Positions 7,318-16,886 are shown, counted from the stretch's first letter. The stretch: 41,527 nucleotides of DNA from MAG-121220-bin8 sp965655865 (GCA_965655865.1 CBFHJJ010000013.1:1-41527); one strand, 5' to 3'. Numbers and translations are program-made. Notes: generated from the letters alone by a model not told the origin.

Positions 7318-8796
7318 ATGGAAAATAAATTTAATTTTTCTGATGAAAATTCGTCATTAAAAAATACTGATAACTCAATTTCTGGCAACGCAAAAGGTTT
7401 GTTTTCGTCAATGTTATTATTTTTTAAAGAAACTTTAGATTTTAGAAATGAAACAGATAAAGAAGCTACTCTAAATTCTATTAAGAATGATATTTCAATT
7501 AAAGGCCCTACGGCTTGGATTTTAATATGTTCAATATTTGTAGCATCAGTTGGTTTAAATGCAAATTCAATTCCTGTTGTTATTGGAGCAATGCTTATTT
7601 CCCCCCTTATGGGTCCTATTTTAGGGTTTGGTTTATCTATTGCTATAAATGATTTAGAAACTCTTAAAAAATCGGTTCTCAATTTCTCAGTAATGGTTGT
7701 TTTAAGTGTTTTTACCGCCTATTTATTTTTCTCATTTTTTCCGCTTAGAGAGGAGTCTTCAGAACTATTGTCAAGAACTAATCCAGACATTAGAGATGTT
7801 TTAATTGCTTTTTTTGGTGGTTTGGCTCTTATTATAGCTAAAACAAAAAAAGGAACTATATCAACTGTGATTTATGGTGTTGCAATAGCCACTGCATTAA
7901 TGCCTCCTTTATGTACCGTTGGATATGGATTAGCAATCGGAAAATTTGATTTTGCTAGTGGTGCTATGTATTTGTTTATGATTAATACCTTATATATAGT
8001 TTTAGCAACATACTTAATAATTAAATTACTTCGTTTCCCTTTAATAGATTATGTTAATTCTAAAAGAAGAAGGCTTGTTTCCAGATTAGTTACTTTGAGT
8101 TCAATTCTAATGTTAATTCCAGCATTTTACACTTTTGTTGGAATATTGTATGAGAACAAGTTTAATAATTCTATAACACAATTTCTAGATTTTGAATTGG
8201 ATGGAATTGCCAACAAAGATTATTTAATAGTAAATTCGAAAACTGAATATTATATTGACGATTCCGATTATATTTTTCCCTGGAAAGACAAAATTTCTAA
8301 ACTAACATTTAATAGTTTTGGATTAGATCCAATTTCTGAGGATATAATTGTTTTATTAAAGGCTAAAATTAAAAAGTATCCTCATCTTTCTCAGACTTCA
8401 ATAAGTTTCAATCAGCAAAAAGTAGAAAACGATTTTAAAGAACAAAAACGTTTTTTAGGAGAACTTAGACGTAGAGATTCGTTAGAACTATCGAACAAAA
8501 CAAAAGAAATTGAACTTTTAACAGAAAGGCTAAATAGTTTAGAAAAAATTGAATCTAAAAATATTTTATACAAAACTCTTATTGAGGATGTAAAACTAAA
8601 TTATGATCAAATTATAGATTTTAATCTTCAAAATCTACTGGATATTAATCAAAAAGATAAAAACTCAACTTTAATTTTTTACATAAAATGGAATGAAAAC
8701 ATTTCTGATGAGGAAATAAATAATCAAGAGCAAAAAATCAAAAATTGGCTGAAATTTAAATTAAAAGATGAAACTTTCGAAATAATTAGATTTTAA
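7318..8796 (+). CDS. DUF389 (TIGR00341-type) multi-pass membrane protein
   Basis: The product has 492 residues. Residues 1-62 are polar and probably cytosolic. About seven hydrophobic segments follow between 65 and 280, including the DUF389 hallmark NSIPVVIGAMLISPLMGPI (about 83-101). Residues 281-492 are soluble, with a likely coiled coil near 366-425 rich in Lys, Glu and Leu. Members of this family are widespread inner-membrane proteins without an agreed function. The gene starts three bases after the nucleotidyltransferase stop and ends three bases before the convergent mlaF stop, with no terminator between them. Confidence 0.85.
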   Translation: MENKFNFSDENSSLKNTDNSISGNAKGLFSSMLLFFKETLDFRNETDKEATLNSIKNDISIKGPTAWILICSIFVASVGLNANSIPVVIGAMLISPLMGPILGFGLSIAINDLETLKKSVLNFSVMVVLSVFTAYLFFSFFPLREESSELLSRTNPDIRDVLIAFFGGLALIIAKTKKGTISTVIYGVAIATALMPPLCTVGYGLAIGKFDFASGAMYLFMINTLYIVLATYLIIKLLRFPLIDYVNSKRRRLVSRLVTLSSILMLIPAFYTFVGILYENKFNNSITQFLDFELDGIANKDYLIVNSKTEYYIDDSDYIFPWKDKISKLTFNSFGLDPISEDIIVLLKAKIKKYPHLSQTSISFNQQKVENDFKEQKRFLGELRRRDSLELSNKTKEIELLTERLNSLEKIESKNILYKTLIEDVKLNYDQIIDFNLQNLLDINQKDKNSTLIFYIKWNENISDEEINNQEQKIKNWLKFKLKDETFEIIRF

Positions 8797-8799
8797 TAG

Positions 8800-9552
8800 T
8801 TATAAATACTTTTTTACTTTTTTAAGAAGCTCAGAGGAATAAACAAAGTTCTTAACAGATTCGACGTTTGTTTTTAAAATCTCATTATTAGTACCTTCCC
8901 AATTTTTTTCTCCAGTTACAAGAAATATTATTTTTTCTCCTATTTCGATAACCGAATTCATATCATGAGAATTTATTATTGTTGTGATATTATATTCTTT
9001 AGTAATCTCATGAATTAATTTGTCAATTACAATAGCAGTTTTTGGGTCTAAGCCAGAGTTAGGTTCGTCACAAAATAAATATTTTGGATTCATTACAATA
9101 GCTCTTGCAATAGCAACTCTTTTTTGCATTCCGCCAGATATTTCAGATGGAAGTTTGTCAATTGCATTGTTTAGTTCTACTCTTTTTATTACAGACTTTG
9201 CTTTCTCTCTTATTTCTTCACCATTTTTGTTAGTCAACATGTTTAGTGGAAACATTACATTTTCTAATACTGACATTGAATCAAATAAAGCACTTCCTTG
9301 AAAAACCATTCCCATTTGTCTTCTAAGTAAAGTTTTATCACTTTCATTCATGTTTATGTTAGATATACCGTCATAAACAATTTCACCACTGTCAGGCTGG
9401 TGAAGTCCTAATAAGCATTTTAACAATACTGTTTTTCCTGATCCGCTTTGTCCTATTATTAAATTAGTTTTGCCCCTTTCAAAGGTTGTAGAAATATTTT
9501 TAAGAATTTTACTTCCGTCAAAAGATTTTATTATGTTTTTAACTTCGATCAT
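8800..9552 (-). CDS. MlaF-type ABC transporter ATP-binding protein (lipid transport)
   Basis: This is the ATPase partner of an MlaE-type permease in systems that move phospholipids between inner and outer membranes. The 250-residue protein has Walker A GQSGSGKT at 34-41, the Q-loop Gln85, signature SGGMQ at 139-143 and Walker B with FCDEP ending in Asp162-Glu163. I place the start at 9552, where its ATG overlaps the mlaE stop as TAATG; an upstream ATG at 9612 would lie within mlaE and add a stretch not seen in the family. Naming it mlaF is by analogy. No MlaD/MCE gene is adjacent. Confidence 0.92.
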   Translation of the reverse strand: MIEVKNIIKSFDGSKILKNISTTFERGKTNLIIGQSGSGKTVLLKCLLGLHQPDSGEIVYDGISNINMNESDKTLLRRQMGMVFQGSALFDSMSVLENVMFPLNMLTNKNGEEIREKAKSVIKRVELNNAIDKLPSEISGGMQKRVAIARAIVMNPKYLFCDEPNSGLDPKTAIVIDKLIHEITKEYNITTIINSHDMNSVIEIGEKIIFLVTGEKNWEGTNNEILKTNVESVKNFVYSSELLKKVKKYL

Positions 9553-10286
9553 TAGCTCAGTAATAATTGTGTAACAATGAAATTTACTATAATAATTATT
9601 ATGGAAGTCCAAACGAAGGATAATGTACTTGCTTTTCCAACCTCAAGTGCCCCTCCTTTCATGTAAAAACCATGATAAGATGGTACGGTAGCCAATATAA
9701 ATGCAAACAAAATTGTTTTTAAATAAGCATAACTAACATGAAATGGATCGAAATCCATTTGAATACCTGAAATGAAAGCCTCGCTTGGAACTCCTGCAAA
9801 TGTCATTGCTACAAATCCCCCAAAAATTGCTACAAACATTGCGACAGTAATAACAAAAGGATAAAATAGTAGAGCTATAATCTTTGGAAAAACTAAATAG
9901 TTTAATGGATTAATTCCCATAACTTCTAATGCATCTATTTGCTCAGTTACTCTCATTGTTCCTATACTGGAAGTTATGTATGATCCAACTTTTCCAGCCA
10001 TAATTATTGACATAAAAGTCGGAGCAAATTCAAGAATAACTGACTGTCTAGTTGCGAATCCTATTAAGGATTTTGATAAAAATGGACTACTTAAATTTAA
10101 TGCAGTTTGGATAGCTACAACTCCACCAATAAAAAATGATAATATAGCTACAATTGGTATAGATTCAATTATAAGATCATTAATTTCTTTAAAAATTAAT
10201 TTTCTTTGTACTTTCCATTTGCTGGGTTTAAAGAACGACATTTTTATCATTAAAAAATATCTTCCAATATCATCTATGTATAACAT
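9552..10286 (-). CDS. MlaE-type ABC transporter permease (lipid transport)
   Basis: The 244-residue inner-membrane protein has five or six hydrophobic segments and the MlaE core: FIGGVVAIQTALN, the EFAPTFMSIIMAGKVG segment and EIDALEVMG-like text (here EQIDALEVMGINPLNYL). In the family this permease contacts the MCE substrate-binding protein on its periplasmic side. The start is the first ATG; a second at residue 13 or 16 is possible. It overlaps mlaF by one base and lies 43 bases downstream of the FabH-like gene, so gcvP, the synthase, mlaE and mlaF may form one transcript. Confidence 0.92.
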   Translation of the reverse strand: MLYIDDIGRYFLMIKMSFFKPSKWKVQRKLIFKEINDLIIESIPIVAILSFFIGGVVAIQTALNLSSPFLSKSLIGFATRQSVILEFAPTFMSIIMAGKVGSYITSSIGTMRVTEQIDALEVMGINPLNYLVFPKIIALLFYPFVITVAMFVAIFGGFVAMTFAGVPSEAFISGIQMDFDPFHVSYAYLKTILFAFILATVPSYHGFYMKGGALEVGKASTLSFVWTSIIIIIVNFIVTQLLLS

Positions 10287-10329
10287 GAATAAATTATATA
10301 CCTAAAGATAAAAAATAATAAATTATTTA

Positions 10330-11394
10330 TTAGATTTTATATGTAATTGCGTTTATGTTCATTCCTGCTCCAACACTGCCGAACATAATTATATCACCCT
10401 TCTGTAGTGAATGATCTTTTAATTTTAGTTTTTTCACAAGATCGAATAGTGTAGGTATAGTTGCTACCGAACTATTGCCTAATTTGTTAATAGACATAGG
10501 TAAAACCCCTTTTGGAGTTTCTAAATCATATAATTTATAGAATCTATCAACTATAGCCTCATCCATTTTTTCATTTGCTTGGTGAAGAAAAACTTTTTTA
10601 ACGTCATGTATAGAGTGATTAGTCAGTTCTAGACATTCTTTTAAAGCTTGAGGAACTTGAACTATTGCAAATTCATATACTTTTCTCCCATGCATTTTGA
10701 TGAATTTAGTTTTTGAATCAGATTTTAAATCATAAGATTTTCCAAAAAACAAATAGAAAGTTTCTTTGTCTGTAAATGTACAAGACTTGTGAGATAAAAT
10801 TCCGCTATTTTTAATTTCATTTTTTAATTCAACTATTGATGCGCCAGCTCCATCGGCATAGATCATAGAATCTCTGTCTCTTAAATCATAAATTCTAGAA
10901 AGTGTTTCTGCTCCGATTACTAAACATTTTTTTGCCATTCCCGCTTTGATAAAAGCAGTGGCTTGAATAACACCTTCTATCCAACCTGGACATCCAAAAA
11001 TTATATCATAACAAACACAATTTGGATTTTTAATTCCTAAATTAAATTTTACTCTGCTAGCTAAGCTTGGTAGACTGTCTGATTGTTTGGTTTCATGTTT
11101 AATATCTCCGAAATTATGAGCTACTATTATATAGTCAATTGTTTCTTGATTAATTTCAGCATCTTTTATAGCTTTTTCAGCAGCAAAAAATGCTAAATCT
11201 GAAGCATTGTGATGATCTTTAGCATATCTTCTCTCTTCAATACCAGTTATTGATTTAAATTTTTTTATAATTACTTCATTACTGACTTTAAAAGCAGTAC
11301 CATCAGCATTTAAAAAATTAGTATTTAAAAAATCAGAATTTTTTTTAGTTAATAAAGGAATGTAAGACCCAGTTCCAGTAATTTTAATTGACAT
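10330..11394 (-). CDS. 3-oxoacyl-ACP synthase III (FabH)-like ketoacyl synthase
   Basis: This is a thiolase-fold enzyme that joins an acyl starter to a malonyl-ACP extender. Of 354 residues, Cys135 in GCPGW, His271 in LHQANEKM and Asn307 in GNSSVATIPT form the expected Cys-His-Asn triad. The C-terminal glycine-rich MFGSVGAGMN is typical. It is longer than housekeeping FabH (about 317-332) and its N-terminal half is divergent, so it may be a paralogue rather than the initiating enzyme of fatty acid synthesis. It lies between gcvP (32 bases upstream) and mlaE, with no other lipid synthesis gene nearby. Confidence 0.85.
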   Translation of the reverse strand: MSIKITGTGSYIPLLTKKNSDFLNTNFLNADGTAFKVSNEVIIKKFKSITGIEERRYAKDHHNASDLAFFAAEKAIKDAEINQETIDYIIVAHNFGDIKHETKQSDSLPSLASRVKFNLGIKNPNCVCYDIIFGCPGWIEGVIQATAFIKAGMAKKCLVIGAETLSRIYDLRDRDSMIYADGAGASIVELKNEIKNSGILSHKSCTFTDKETFYLFFGKSYDLKSDSKTKFIKMHGRKVYEFAIVQVPQALKECLELTNHSIHDVKKVFLHQANEKMDEAIVDRFYKLYDLETPKGVLPMSINKLGNSSVATIPTLFDLVKKLKLKDHSLQKGDIIMFGSVGAGMNINAITYKI

Positions 11395-11426
11395 ATATTA
11401 TAAATTATATAACTAAGTTAATAAAG

Positions 11427-14264
11427 TCATTGATAAGATTCAATTGGCTCACATGTACAAATCAAATTTCTATCACCATAAGCATCATCCACTCTTCTAA
11501 CTGAGGGCCAAAACTTGTTTTCTAAGACATATGATGTTGGAAATGCTGCTTTTTGTCTTGAATAGGGGTAGTTCCAATTTTCTTTTATTATCATTTTCAT
11601 AGTGTGAGGAGCATTTTTTAATAAATTATTTGTTTCATTTTCTTCACATTCATCTATTTCTTTTCTTATAAGAATCATAGCATCACAGAATCTGTTAATC
11701 TCTTCAATATTTTCACTTTCAGTTGGCTCTATCATCATAGTTCCTGGAACTGGAAAGGATACAGTTGGAGCATGAAACCCATAATCAATTAACCTTTTTG
11801 CTATGTCCATCACTTCAATTCCATTTGATTTAAAAGGTCTACAATCGATAATTAATTCATGAGCTGCTCTACCATTTTCTCCTGTGTATAAAATATCATA
11901 ATGATTTTCAATTCTGTTTTTTATATAATTTGCATTTAAAATTGCAAATTCAGTGGATGATCTTAATCCTTTTGCTCCAAGCATAGAAATATATCCATAA
12001 GAAATAACACAGGCTAACGCTGATCCCCATGGTGCTCCAGAAATTGATTTAACACTTTCTTTGGAGCTTATATTAATTACTGCATTATTTGGTAAAAATG
12101 GGACTAGATGTTTAGCAACACAAATAGGTCCAACTCCTGGTCCCCCTCCGCCATGTGGAATAGCAAATGTTTTGTGTAAGTTTAAATGACAAACATCTGC
12201 ACCAATTATGTAGGGATTTGTAAGTCCAACCTGAGCATTCATATTCGCACCGTCCATGTAGACTTGACCACCATTTGAGTGAATAGTTTCAGTAATTTCT
12301 TGAATAGAAGACTCAAAAACTCCGTGAGTTGAAGGGTAGGTGATCATTAAAGCTGCTAAATTGTCTCTGTGTTGATCAGCTTTTTCTTTTAATTCATCAA
12401 CGTTAATGTTACCATGTTTATCAGTTCCAACTACGACAACCTTCATACCTGCCATTACAGCAGAAGCAGGATTAGTTCCATGGGCTGATGATGGAATCAA
12501 ACAAATATTTCTGTGTTCTTGTGAAATGCTTTTTAAGTAGGCTCTTATTACCATTAGTCCTGCATACTCACCCTGTGCGCCTGAATTTGGTTGTAACGAT
12601 GTTCCGCTAAATCCTGTTATTTCATTAAGTTGTTTTTCAAGTTTTTTTATTAGTTTTTGATATCCCCGTGCTTGATTTAGTGGTACAAACGGATGAATAT
12701 TATTCCATTTGGCCCAGCTAATTGGAAGCATTTCTGAGGCTGCGTTTAATTTCATTGTACAGGACCCAAGTGAAATCATAGAATGTGTTAATGATAAATC
12801 TTTTCTTTCAAGGTTTTTAATATATCTCATTAGTGCTGTTTCTGAATGATATTTATTAAAAACTTCAGAATCCATAAATCTGGATTCTCTTTTTAGTTTA
12901 TCTGGAAATCTATTTGTAATATCCTTTAAATCTATTTCGAAAAGATCAATATTTAATGCCTTTGCAATTGTATCAACAATTTTTTGAACATCTTTGATAG
13001 AGGTTGTTTCGTTTAATGAAATAGAATAGCGTTTTTCATTAATGTAATTAAAATTGATTTTATTAAGTTCTGCAATTTTTTTTATTTTTTCAGTTGGACC
13101 ATCTAAAAGTAAAGTATCAAAAAAATATTTATTATTTTGTTTCACCCCTATTTTAGTTAAATTCCTTTCTAAAATTGCTGTTTTTTTATGAATATTTGCT
13201 GCAATTTCTTTTAGACCCTTTGGTCCATGAAAAACCCCATACATACCAGCCATAACTGCTAGTAGTACTTGTGAAGTACATATGTTTGAAGTTGCTCTAT
13301 CTCTTTTTATATGTTGTTCTCTTGTTTGAAGAGCCATTCTTAGAGCAGAATCATCATCAGAATCTTTAGTAAGTCCAATTATTCTTCCAGGAACAGACCT
13401 TTTGTATTCTTCTTTAGTAGCAAAATATGCAGCATGCGGCCCACCATAACCAAGTGGGATTCCAAACCTTTGCGAGGTTCCAACAACTACATCAACTCCA
13501 AACAGAGAAGGTTTTTTTAATAAACAAAGTGAAAATAAGTCTGCAGCAACTATTACTTTAATATTGTTGTTTTTTGCACGGGAACAATGTTTTTCAATAT
13601 TCTCAATATCACCGTAGACTCCAGGATATTGCATTAGACAACCATAAAAACTAGAATCATACTTAAATTGTTCAAAATCTCCAATATGTATTTGAATACC
13701 CAAAGGTTCTGCTCTGGTTTCTAATAAACTGATTGTTTGTGGAAGAGTGTTTTTTGAAACAAAAAAATTAGATATATTATTCTTTTTTTGATCTCTATTT
13801 CTTAAACTATATAACATAGTCATTGCTTCGGCAGCCGCAGTGCTTTCATCTAATAATGAAGCATTAGCTAATTGCATTCCTGTTAAATCACAAATTATAG
13901 TTTGATAATTTAAAAGCGCTTCCATTCTTCCTTGAGCAATTTCTGCTTGATAAGGGGTGTAAGCTGTATACCAGCTTGGGTTTTCTAAAATATTTCTTTT
14001 TATTACGGATGGAACTATAGCCTGGTTGTATCCTAAACCAATGTAAGACTTATAAATTTTATTTTTCCCCCCTAGTTTTTCTATATGAGATAGATATTCT
14101 TGTTCCGACAGAGCTGGTTTAAGATTCATTTCTTTTTTCAACCTTATATTATCGGGAATTGTTTCAGAAATTAATTCTTCAATACTTTTTGAACCAACGT
14201 AATCAAGCATGTTAGTTTTATCCAAATTATTAACACCTATGTGTCTATCAGCAAAATTGTACAT
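11427..14264 (-). CDS. gcvP: Glycine dehydrogenase (aminomethyl-transferring), P-protein of the glycine cleavage system
   Basis: P-protein decarboxylates glycine with pyridoxal phosphate and passes the aminomethyl group to the lipoyl H-protein. The 945-residue product is the single-chain (fused alpha-beta) form. The cofactor lysine is K698 in HLNLHKTF, followed by the glycine-rich loop GGGGPGVGP. The N-terminal RHIG (7-10) and the AHGTNPAS motif (594-601) are also typical. The gene leads a minus-strand run. gcvT and gcvH are not nearby, as is common in Flavobacteriia. I saw no glycine riboswitch in the 130 bases upstream. Confidence 0.97.
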   Translation of the reverse strand: MYNFADRHIGVNNLDKTNMLDYVGSKSIEELISETIPDNIRLKKEMNLKPALSEQEYLSHIEKLGGKNKIYKSYIGLGYNQAIVPSVIKRNILENPSWYTAYTPYQAEIAQGRMEALLNYQTIICDLTGMQLANASLLDESTAAAEAMTMLYSLRNRDQKKNNISNFFVSKNTLPQTISLLETRAEPLGIQIHIGDFEQFKYDSSFYGCLMQYPGVYGDIENIEKHCSRAKNNNIKVIVAADLFSLCLLKKPSLFGVDVVVGTSQRFGIPLGYGGPHAAYFATKEEYKRSVPGRIIGLTKDSDDDSALRMALQTREQHIKRDRATSNICTSQVLLAVMAGMYGVFHGPKGLKEIAANIHKKTAILERNLTKIGVKQNNKYFFDTLLLDGPTEKIKKIAELNKINFNYINEKRYSISLNETTSIKDVQKIVDTIAKALNIDLFEIDLKDITNRFPDKLKRESRFMDSEVFNKYHSETALMRYIKNLERKDLSLTHSMISLGSCTMKLNAASEMLPISWAKWNNIHPFVPLNQARGYQKLIKKLEKQLNEITGFSGTSLQPNSGAQGEYAGLMVIRAYLKSISQEHRNICLIPSSAHGTNPASAVMAGMKVVVVGTDKHGNINVDELKEKADQHRDNLAALMITYPSTHGVFESSIQEITETIHSNGGQVYMDGANMNAQVGLTNPYIIGADVCHLNLHKTFAIPHGGGGPGVGPICVAKHLVPFLPNNAVINISSKESVKSISGAPWGSALACVISYGYISMLGAKGLRSSTEFAILNANYIKNRIENHYDILYTGENGRAAHELIIDCRPFKSNGIEVMDIAKRLIDYGFHAPTVSFPVPGTMMIEPTESENIEEINRFCDAMILIRKEIDECEENETNNLLKNAPHTMKMIIKENWNYPYSRQKAAFPTSYVLENKFWPSVRRVDDAYGDRNLICTCEPIESYQ

Positions 14265-14394
14265 ATATTATAAAAAATTATTATTTAAAAATAATTAATA
14301 TCAACATAATTAATACATAAATTTAGCAATAAGAAAAAAAAGTTTTTAACTTATTAATTAACCAAAAATTTAAATTAGAAAACTTATTTAAAAG

Positions 14395-15216
14395 ATGTTT
14401 GTAAAAAAACTTTTTGATTTTTATATAAAGTCAAGTTTTCATCTGGGATTATGTGTAGTTTCACTTTATTTAATATCGATTTTAAAACTTAATATTGATT
14501 TAAATTATTACATACTAACTTGTCTTTTTTCTTCAACTATTGTTGTCTATAATTTTATAAAATACGCCTCAACTTTACCATATTATTTTTTTGTACAAAA
14601 TGCTCCAATAAAAAAAATTCAAATACTAAGTTTTTTTATCGGATTTTTTCTTTTGTATTCTTTGTTTTTTTTAAGTTTTAAAGCATTGCTTTTAGGATTT
14701 AGTCTTTTTTTAATATGTGTATTATATGTTTTTCCAATAAATCATTCTATTTCTAATTTTAGAAATAGAAGTAAGATTAAAATTTTTTTAGTTGCAATCT
14801 GTTGGTCTGGTTCAACTGTAATTTTTCCTTTTATAGAATCAAACAGTATAGCTTATGGTGATTCTATGTTATTATTTGTTCAGTTTTTTTTATTTGTAAT
14901 AGTTTATACCATGCCATTTGAAATAAGGGATTTAAAATATGACTCAAACAATCTAAAAACAATTCCTCAGATTTTTGGAATAAAAAATTCGAAGTATATC
15001 TGTTATATACTTATTTTTATTTTTTTTTCTATTTCTATTGTTAGCAATGGAAGTAGTATTGATTTAATTTCTGATTTATTAATATCTTTTGTTTTGATTT
15101 TTATGATCTATATAACAAAGAAAAATCAGACAAAGTATTTTTCAAGTTTCTGGGTTGAATCTTTACCTATATATTGGCTAATTATTCAATTTATTCTATT
15201 TAATAGAATCGTTTAA
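14395..15216 (+). CDS. UbiA-like integral membrane protein (possible prenyltransferase relative)
   Basis: The 273-residue protein has eight or nine hydrophobic segments. UbiA-family enzymes attach prenyl chains using two aspartate-rich motifs. Here the second is recognisable near 176-195 (EIRDLKYDSNN then PQIFG), with Asp179 and Asp183 where a DxxxD pair is expected. The first motif, normally NDxxDxxxD, is reduced to YNFIKYAS at 52-59 with no Asp. The LYVFP segment at 110-114 also fits the fold. It may be a divergent or catalytically altered relative. It starts 130 bases from divergent gcvP, and its last 21 bases overlap the convergent purE. Confidence 0.6.
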   Translation: MFVKKLFDFYIKSSFHLGLCVVSLYLISILKLNIDLNYYILTCLFSSTIVVYNFIKYASTLPYYFFVQNAPIKKIQILSFFIGFFLLYSLFFLSFKALLLGFSLFLICVLYVFPINHSISNFRNRSKIKIFLVAICWSGSTVIFPFIESNSIAYGDSMLLFVQFFLFVIVYTMPFEIRDLKYDSNNLKTIPQIFGIKNSKYICYILIFIFFSISIVSNGSSIDLISDLLISFVLIFMIYITKKNQTKYFSSFWVESLPIYWLIIQFILFNRIV

Positions 15217-15672
15217 AACCTTTTTCTTAAGATTTTCTTTAAACTTCAATATTTTTTCTAAAACTTCATTATTACTACATCCTATAATTTCAGCAGCCAA
15301 TATTCCAGCATTTTTTGCTCCATTTAAAGCTACTGTAGCAACTGGGACTCCACTAGGCATTTGAAGAATAGATAAAATTGAATCCCATCCGTCAATTGAG
15401 TTTCTTGATTTGATTGGGACCCCTATTACGGGAAGAGGTGTTATTGAGGCCATCATTCCAGGAAGATGTGCTGCTCCTCCAGCACCTGCTATAATTACTG
15501 AATATCCATTTTTGTGAGCATTTTTACCGTATTTCATCATTTTTTCAGGTGTCCTGTGAGCTGATACAATATCAACATCATTTTGAATACCAAATTCATT
15601 TAAAATATCAATTGCTTCTTGCATAACTGGAAGATCAGATTTGCTTCCCATTATAATACCAACTTTTGCCAT
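15196..15672 (-). CDS. purE: N5-carboxyaminoimidazole ribonucleotide mutase
   Basis: PurE class I moves the carboxyl group of N5-CAIR to give CAIR in de novo purine synthesis. The 158-residue product has GSKSDLPVM at 9-17, SAHRTPEKM around 37-45 with the catalytic His39, and GAGGAAHLPGM in the middle. It follows purK after five bases, and the pair together replaces the ATP-independent single-step carboxylation. Its 3' end overlaps the convergent UbiA-like gene by 21 bases. Confidence 0.96.
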   Translation of the reverse strand: MAKVGIIMGSKSDLPVMQEAIDILNEFGIQNDVDIVSAHRTPEKMMKYGKNAHKNGYSVIIAGAGGAAHLPGMMASITPLPVIGVPIKSRNSIDGWDSILSILQMPSGVPVATVALNGAKNAGILAAEIIGCSNNEVLEKILKFKENLKKKVLNDSIK

Positions 15673-15677
15673 AATAA

Positions 15678-16811
15678 TTATGTTTTAACTTTAACTAATT
15701 CTTTAATTTTTTTAGCTTTTTTCAATGCATTTTCTAAGTTAGAATCTAATACAGTAGCGTGTCCCATTTTTCTATTGGGTTTTGTTTTACTTTTCCCGTA
15801 TATATGTACTTTAACATTATCAATTAACATAGCTTCTTTAATCCCATTATACACTACCTCACCCTCATGTCCTAATTCACCTACTAAGTTAATCATAATT
15901 GCTAAAGAATTAGATTTTGATGATCCAAGCGGTAAGTCTAGTACAGAATTAATATGTTGATCAAATTGTGAATTAACACAGCTTTCAATTGAGTAATGTG
16001 CGCTATTATGTGGTCTAGGAGCTACTTCATTTATTAAAATTTTATCATCATGTGTTAAAAACATTTCTACTGCTAACAATCCCACTTGTTTAAATGATTC
16101 AGAAACTTTTAACGCTATTTTTTTGGCTTTTTCATTTAATTCAGAACTTATTTGTGCAGGACAAAGTACATACTCAACTTGATTTGAGGTATCATTAAAC
16201 ATCATCTCAACTATAGGAAAAATTTCTATTTGCCCACTTTTATTTCTTGCTACAGTCGTAGCTAATTCTTTTTTGAAAGGTATAAGATCTTCAATAATAA
16301 ATTCAGTTTCCGGTAAATTTTTAAAATCTTCTTTTGATTTTAATATCTTAACTCCATATCCGTCATAGCCGAATTTAGTTTTTTTCCAAACACAAGGATA
16401 TTTTATACTTTCTAAATCATTCATTGATTTAAAGTATTTATGATTTGCAGTTGGAATATTGTTTTTTAAAAAAAATTTTTTTTGAGTGGATTTATCCTGT
16501 ATGATTTTTAATGTTTTAGAGTCAGGATATACATTTACACCATTTTTTTCTAATTTTTCCAATGCATCAACATTAACATGTTCAATTTCATAAGTAACAA
16601 CATCACATTTTTTTCCAAAATTATATACTGCATCAAAATCCATTAATTGTCCTTTTGTGAATTCAGAACACATTTCTTTACAAGGCGAATCATCGCTCGG
16701 GTCTAAAACATTAGTTTTTATACTTAATCTAGATGTTACTTGTAATAACATTTTACCTAGTTGACCACCTCCTAAAATACCTAATGTAAAATCTGATGTA
16801 GAATAATTCAT
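15678..16811 (-). CDS. purK: N5-carboxyaminoimidazole ribonucleotide synthase
   Basis: PurK is an ATP-grasp enzyme that carboxylates AIR with bicarbonate to N5-CAIR, the substrate of PurE. The 377-residue protein opens with LGILGGGQLGKML (10-22), has the ATP-grasp lysine region KKTKFGYDGYGV, and ends the catalytic domain with INEVAPRPHNSAHYSIE, a strong PurK signature. It is the first gene of a two-gene purK-purE unit and is divergent from adk across 105 bases. Confidence 0.96.
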   Translation of the reverse strand: MNYSTSDFTLGILGGGQLGKMLLQVTSRLSIKTNVLDPSDDSPCKEMCSEFTKGQLMDFDAVYNFGKKCDVVTYEIEHVNVDALEKLEKNGVNVYPDSKTLKIIQDKSTQKKFFLKNNIPTANHKYFKSMNDLESIKYPCVWKKTKFGYDGYGVKILKSKEDFKNLPETEFIIEDLIPFKKELATTVARNKSGQIEIFPIVEMMFNDTSNQVEYVLCPAQISSELNEKAKKIALKVSESFKQVGLLAVEMFLTHDDKILINEVAPRPHNSAHYSIESCVNSQFDQHINSVLDLPLGSSKSNSLAIMINLVGELGHEGEVVYNGIKEAMLIDNVKVHIYGKSKTKPNRKMGHATVLDSNLENALKKAKKIKELVKVKT

Positions 16812-16829
16812 TTAAAAAAGATTGTTTGG

Positions 16830-16837
16830 CAAAAATA
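16830..16837 (-). promoter_or_regulatory. Candidate -7 promoter element for purK-purE
   Basis: On the minus strand TATTTTTG fits TAnnTTTG and ends 18 bases before the purK ATG. No clear -33 TTTG accompanies it. It is in the divergent purK/adk gap, the only place a promoter for this pair could easily lie. Confidence 0.35.
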
Positions 16838-16886
16838 CATTAAAATGTTATTTGGTTTAAAATTATTTAACTATTGATTTTGGGGT

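Noticed and set aside
9553..9612. Longer MlaF starting at 9612
   Set aside because: The added 20 residues overlap the mlaE coding end and have no counterpart in the family; the TAATG start at 9552 fits better.
14265..14394. Glycine riboswitch upstream of gcvP
   Set aside because: The 130 bases are AT-rich with no paired conserved stems or GC-rich cores of that aptamer on either strand.
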